Positions 58,995 through 64,000 of a stretch of DNA of 64,000 nt are shown here, one piece after another. Position 1 is the stretch's first letter; each line of letters begins with the position of its first letter. The DNA is taken from positions 62,001-126,000 of the forward strand of contig JABIUV010000031.1 of assembly GCA_018700895.1 (NCBI GenBank). Reading direction: 5' to 3'. The stretch is from Bacteroidota bacterium. Its GTDB lineage: Bacteria > Bacteroidota > Bacteroidia > NS11-12g > UBA9320. The translations under genes and the position numbers were made by a program. The notes below the pieces were generated by a model. The model was given only the letters and a program-made list of their open reading frames with translations, was not told where the DNA came from and did no database searches.

Positions 58995-61448
58995 CTAATG
59001 AAGGTTATTCAAGAACTGTTCCAAAGCATATTCATCTGGCAACAATACTTGACGAGCCTTACTCCCTTCAAACGGGCCTACAATATTAGATGCTTCTAAT
59101 TGATCTATCAAGCGACCTGCTCTATTATATCCTACCTTTAGTCTTCTCTGTATCAAACTTGTGCTACCCTGCTGGTGCTGCACCACTATACGTGCGGCCT
59201 CCTCAAATAGGGCATCTCTATCATTAGGGTCAAACTCCTTTGCCTCACCCTCCGCTTCTTCTCGTACCTCTGGAAGTAAATGAGCATCAGGGTAGCCACG
59301 CTGATTACCAATGAACCCTGTTATGGTGTCTACTTCTGGTGTATCTACAAATGGACACTGGAGTCTAATCATGTCACTGCCGGTAGAGTATAACATGTCT
59401 CCTTTACCTATCAGTTGGTCTGCCCCGTTTCCATCCAAAATGGTTCTACTGTCTATCTTACTACTTACTCTAAACGCTATTCGTGCCGGGAAATTAGCTT
59501 TGATCGTACCTGTAATAATATTTACCGATGGCCTCTGTGTAGCAAGGATTAGATGTATACCTATAGCACGAGCAAGCTGAGCAATTCTTCCAATGGGATG
59601 CTCTACTTCTTTGCCAGCAGTCATTATCAAGTCGGCTACCTCGTCTATGATTACCACAATGTAGGGCAGATACTTATGTCCCTCCTCAGGGTTTAATTTG
59701 CGTTTTTTGAACTTATCGTTGTACTCCTTAATATTACGTACTAAGGCAATTTGGAGCAGTGCATAACGCTCATCCATCTCTACGCACAGTGAGTTTAGAG
59801 TCGTAATTACGCGTTTGTTATCAGTGATAATAGCTTCTCCCTCACCAGGCAACTTAGCCAGGTAATGACGCTCAATTGTTTGGTATAAGGTAAGCTCCAC
59901 TTTCTTAGGATCCACCATCACAAACTTAAGCTCTGCAGGATGCTTTCGATACAATAGCGATACTATGATAGCATTCAACCCTACCGACTTACCCTGACCT
60001 GTAGCCCCTGCCATCAGCAGGTGTGGCATTTTAGCCAAATCAGCGACGTATACTTCGTTGGATATCGTTTTACCCAAGCATACAGGCAAGGCCGCGTCAG
60101 AATTTTTATACTTCGCACTATTTATGACGGAGTGCATGCTCACTATCTCAGGTTTCTTATTTGGCACCTCTATTCCTATCGTTCCTTTACCGGGTATGGG
60201 TGCTATAATTCGGATACCTAGGGCGGCCAAACTCAATGCAATATCATCTTCCAGATTTTTTATTTTAGAAATACGTACTCCCGCCTCTGGCACTATTTCA
60301 AACAATGTTACTGTTGGCCCGATAGTCGCTTTTATGGAGGCAATTCCTATTTTATAATTATTCAAGGTCTGAACAATCATATTCTTACTTTTCTCTAAGT
60401 CTTCCTTACTAACTTCGGTTTTACCTCCATGACCATACTTGTTAAGAAACTCTACTTTAGGAAAAATGTAGCCTCGTAAATCTAGCCTTGGGTCAAACGG
60501 CTCATCTATACCATAATGCTCTTTATGCTTGGACTTATCTACTATTTCATCTGGCACTGACTCCTCTATTTTGAGCTCTACATCTGGTTCGGCGGCTAAA
60601 TCGATTTCCTTAGCTTGAGGTGCTTCTTTATGCTCGATTAGTGCCGGTTCTTGCTTTTTAATTATTTGAGGTTCCTCTTCTTTCGTTTCCTCTATGGTAA
60701 GGGATAGGCCGCTATCTACTGTTTCTGATTGGGTAACATCGTCTGCTACAGCGATTTCGTCTTTGGCAAAGAGCGATTCATCTGGGTCAAAATTACGTTG
60801 GTTATCATCACTCGAAACTTCCTCTCCTTGCTTCTTGGCAGAGCCTCCAAGTCTATTTCTTAACGTATGCAGTAAATCTATTCCAAATGCAACGTAGAAG
60901 AAAAATATGGTTACCATAACCAGCAATAAGATTATTCCTATCGTGCCGATTAGGGATTTGGAAAACATATAAACGCCATAACCTAATAGTCCACTAAGTA
61001 ACGATGAGTTCTTGCCGAAGAGCAACGCACACACAAGTGATACCCAAATACCAATAATGATTAATCTACTTGCTGTCTTAGGTTTGATTCGGAATACGCG
61101 ATTGAAATATAGATTATAACCAATGATAAAAAAAATGGGATACAACAAAAATGCTCCTATTCCTATACCATTATAAATGAAAAAATGAGCGAAAAAAGCT
61201 CCTAACTTACCCATAAAATTGGCAGGTATATTTTCAGTCAAATCAAACACAAAGTTGACTATTCCGTCATCTAAAATACTCTGATCAGCCCTCCAAGAGA
61301 ATAAATAACTGACAGACGCCAGCGTTACAAACACCGAAAATAGGAGTAAAACTCCTCCGGCTATTTTGGTAAATAGTATGGCATTAAGCGAGCTACTTTT
61401 ATCCGAGTCGCTCTTCGTTTTGCTTTTTTTTCGCTTCAGTAGTGGCAT
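58995..61448 (-). CDS. ftsK: DNA translocase FtsK/SpoIIIE
   Basis: FtsK pumps chromosomal DNA at the division septum and activates XerCD. The 817-residue protein has four to five N-terminal membrane helices (about 24-185). A Glu/Lys-rich linker follows. The motor has GVRISKIKNLEDDIALSLAA, Walker A MAGATGQGKSVGLNAI, Walker B IVVIIDEVADLIM, ATQRPSVNIITGTIKANFPA and GNGADQLIGKGDMLY. The C-terminal gamma winged helix reads GYNRAGRLIDQLEASNIVGP and recognises KOPS-type sites. The linker is short compared with E. coli. It is the first gene of an ftsK-lolA-DUF6438 unit. A TAATTTCG sequence upstream resembles a diverged -7 box. Confidence 0.95.
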   Translation of the reverse strand: MPLLKRKKSKTKSDSDKSSSLNAILFTKIAGGVLLLFSVFVTLASVSYLFSWRADQSILDDGIVNFVFDLTENIPANFMGKLGAFFAHFFIYNGIGIGAFLLYPIFFIIGYNLYFNRVFRIKPKTASRLIIIGIWVSLVCALLFGKNSSLLSGLLGYGVYMFSKSLIGTIGIILLLVMVTIFFFYVAFGIDLLHTLRNRLGGSAKKQGEEVSSDDNQRNFDPDESLFAKDEIAVADDVTQSETVDSGLSLTIEETKEEEPQIIKKQEPALIEHKEAPQAKEIDLAAEPDVELKIEESVPDEIVDKSKHKEHYGIDEPFDPRLDLRGYIFPKVEFLNKYGHGGKTEVSKEDLEKSKNMIVQTLNNYKIGIASIKATIGPTVTLFEIVPEAGVRISKIKNLEDDIALSLAALGIRIIAPIPGKGTIGIEVPNKKPEIVSMHSVINSAKYKNSDAALPVCLGKTISNEVYVADLAKMPHLLMAGATGQGKSVGLNAIIVSLLYRKHPAELKFVMVDPKKVELTLYQTIERHYLAKLPGEGEAIITDNKRVITTLNSLCVEMDERYALLQIALVRNIKEYNDKFKKRKLNPEEGHKYLPYIVVIIDEVADLIMTAGKEVEHPIGRIAQLARAIGIHLILATQRPSVNIITGTIKANFPARIAFRVSSKIDSRTILDGNGADQLIGKGDMLYSTGSDMIRLQCPFVDTPEVDTITGFIGNQRGYPDAHLLPEVREEAEGEAKEFDPNDRDALFEEAARIVVQHQQGSTSLIQRRLKVGYNRAGRLIDQLEASNIVGPFEGSKARQVLLPDEYALEQFLNNLH

Positions 61449-61543
61449 AGGCTATAATCAAACGAAATTAAGGGTACATCTCGTGTGAATTTATCCGGTG
61501 TTTTTCACATTACTTAGCATGTGTACTTTATTGTGTAGTATCT

Positions 61544-63217
61544 CTACCTTACTATCTCCACGATACCTTTGGCAAGTCTATCTTCTTTTTCGCAATGATA
61601 CCCGTATTTTAAGACATGAAAATACGTGCCATCTGGCAATTCCTTTCCTTGGTTTTGGTGCCTCCCGTTCCAACCTACTTGCAGTTGCTTTGTATCAAAT
61701 ACACGCTCGCCATATCTATTATATACAAGCAGATGATACATTCGCTCATTCTCTATTTCAAAGAAAAATTCTTCGTTCATACCATCTCCATTCGGCGAAA
61801 AAATAGCATCTTCAGGCTTTACAAAAGAAACTTCTTTATTGGCGGTACTCGTGCATCCAGTTGCTCTATCTATAACGTAAAGCTCTATTTTCATACAGCC
61901 CGTATCCATGTAAAAATGCTGACTATTCTCGTTAGAGTCTCTATTACAATTTTGCTTATACCCAAAACAATTTGCGGCTTTCCCGTCTCCAAAATCCCAA
62001 AAGTAACTTGGTTTTGCTGTAGGGTATTTCTTTGTAAGGTTAAGTGTATATACGGTATCTTGAGAGACACACTGCACGGCATTGAGTGGTATAAAATCTG
62101 CAACTACGCCCACAGCACTGTATTTTATAAACCGTGATTCTTTATCACAATTCCCTTTGGTAATGGTGAGTTTTACGTAGAAATCACCCGGTTCATTGGA
62201 ACGAATATTTTGAACTATGCCTGTGCCCACTACGCCTATCAATTTCTTATCGGCATCATATAGCTCCCACTTATAACTAGCACCACCTAGGATAGAATTA
62301 CTTAACACAAGGTTTTGCCCCATACATAATACGGTATCGGTGAGTCTATTTACATCAGGTTCAAATTTTTCAATCTTAATACCAAACTTGGCACTATACT
62401 CATTCTCACACCCATTGGTTAACACGACTTTTAGTGTCACTGTATAGGTTCCATCGGCAGTGTAGTTGTGACATTCTCCATCCCAGTCGGTCGTATTGGT
62501 ACTCCCGTCACCATAGTCCCACTCAAAACTAGCAACACTAGCTGGCAAAGACGCAACATTGTTCGTAAAACACACCTCCTGTCCATCACAATCTGCTCCT
62601 TATACGCTACCTAAAAAGCCGGGAATAAAATCGGGTAGAATAGATATATCCTGTTGCCACTTAGCCTCACAACCTTTATCATTCACCACCTCTACGAGGA
62701 TAGTATAAGGATTATTGGCTGTACTCTGATAGCCTGTATAGCAAATATTTTTGGCGGAAGAGGGGCTATTACTTGAGGTTGTTGCCCCATTACCCCAAAG
62801 CACAATTCGTGAAGCATAACCAATCGTGGTAGTCCCCATTGTACTGTTATCAGTAAGGCAAATATTTTGATTATTCAGACAAAAACTTGAACCATCCAAG
62901 CTAAAATCTGGCTGCGGTAAATCGTGTACGACGATATTTTTTGTGGCATTCACACTGGTGCCGTTAGCTAAGACCACTTGAACCGAAACTGTGGTGGGTC
63001 CTGGGGTAGAAAATGTATGCGAAGGACTAGCCTGGGTAGACGATAACCCATCACCAAAATCCCACGTTTGTGAGGAGGCAGTGCCACTCGTTGAGTACTG
63101 AAAAGTAATCAACTCTCCCAGACACACCGAAGCTGGTGATGAAATGCTAGCAGATTGCCCAAGTGCTAAGATGGGTGCCGCTATAAGAACTATTGGTAAT
63201 AGAATTTTACTAATCAC
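61544..63217 (-). pseudogene. PKD-repeat T9SS type-B surface protein with one internal stop
   Basis: One frame runs from a GTG at 63217 (signal peptide KILLPIVLIAAPILALGQS) to 61544. It is interrupted only by TAA at 62600-62602, in the position FLGSV-stop-GADCDGQEVCF. The first part has a PKD domain (QTWDFGDGLSSTQASPSHTF) and the second has further PKD-like domains (FEWDYGDGSTNTTDW, SYFWDFGDGKAANCF). It ends in the type B T9SS gliding-motility C-terminal domain (FSPNGDGMNEEFFF, YNRYGERVFDTKQLQVGWNG, ELPDGTYFHVL). Without the stop it would be an intact adhesin-like protein of about 557 residues. The unit follows enolase, with the eno terminator just upstream of the GTG. Confidence 0.85.
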
Positions 63218-63228
63218 GGTAAAAAGAT

Positions 63229-63258
63229 AGGGCGAACAACTCAAAAGTTGCTCGCCCT
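63229..63258 (-). terminator. Terminator of eno
   Basis: Stem 63229-63241 pairs with 63246-63258 with one mismatch around CAAA. On the minus strand it is followed by ATCTTTTT. It lies 21 bp downstream of the eno stop and just upstream of the PKD gene start. Confidence 0.85.
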
Positions 63259-63279
63259 ACTCAAAATTTCTAATTTATT

Positions 63280-64000
<721 letters not shown>

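Noticed and set aside
62600-62602. Alternative genetic code or stop readthrough in the PKD gene
   Set aside because: TAA ends many intact genes here (for example panB's neighbour, mdh, yceI), so TAA is a normal stop. A single nonsense change explains it better.

Overview
The window looks like chromosomal DNA of an AT-rich member of the Bacteroidota. Several independent signs agree. Promoters follow the Bacteroidota form TTG-N19-21-TAnnTTTG. Secreted proteins end in type IX secretion (T9SS) sorting domains of both type A and type B. There are family pairs typical of the phylum: FloA with an NfeD-like partner, DUF1800 with DUF1501, TRL-like lipoproteins, a Lacal_2735-type protein, a DUF6089-like barrel, a LytS/LytTR pair and DUF6438. 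I cannot fix the lineage below phylum. I see no rRNA, tRNA, CRISPR array, complete insertion sequence or prophage.

Layout. 1-6.9 kb: the end of a coiled-coil protein, panB, clpS, plsY, queA, a MacB-type permease, an EamA transporter and malate dehydrogenase. 7-15.3 kb: a methyltransferase, the two subunits of succinyl-CoA:3-ketoacid CoA transferase, an inositol monophosphatase-family protein, a DivIC/FtsB protein, a ferredoxin-iscX-kdsC operon, a secreted MORN-repeat protein, aspartate kinase and fructose-1,6-bisphosphatase. 15.3-17.9 kb: a decayed stretch with a DUF2200 pseudogene, a PIN-domain relic and an SPFH relic around an intact DUF1853 gene. 18-26.7 kb: a DEAD-box helicase, a small membrane protein, a frameshifted dioxygenase-like protein, gcvT, three tandem TRL-like lipoproteins, menD and sucB. 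26.9-28.6 kb: a compact SPFH / membrane / small protein / ribbon-helix-helix operon behind 11-bp tandem repeats. 28.7-37.7 kb: a ZIP transporter coupled to an L,D-transpeptidase-like protein, a LytTR regulator with its sensor kinase, a SIMPL-like/VWA pair, a large secreted protein and an S1/P1 nuclease.

37.7-38.8 kb is a second decayed gap, holding a 38-bp perfect palindrome, an MscS relic and a small lipoprotein. 38.8-49.7 kb: YceI, a TonB-dependent receptor, floA/nfeD, gcvP, a broken DUF6089-like barrel, a DUF819 transporter and a DUF937 protein. 49.7-64 kb: the DUF1800/DUF1501 pair, rfbC, a UvrD-type helicase, a FlaA1/CapD-type sugar dehydratase, ftsK-lolA-DUF6438, a PKD/T9SS type-B protein with one internal stop, and most of enolase.

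Most of the window is core metabolism and envelope biology: pantothenate, menaquinone, the TCA cycle, glycine cleavage, LPS Kdo synthesis and lipoprotein transport. The less ordinary signals are promoters placed a constant 5 nt from the start codon (probably leaderless mRNAs), the SPFH/RHH operon, the secreted SIMPL/VWA pair, the TRL triplet, and a cluster of recent gene-breaking events that partly sit on A-runs. I found no convincing new defence or mobile system.
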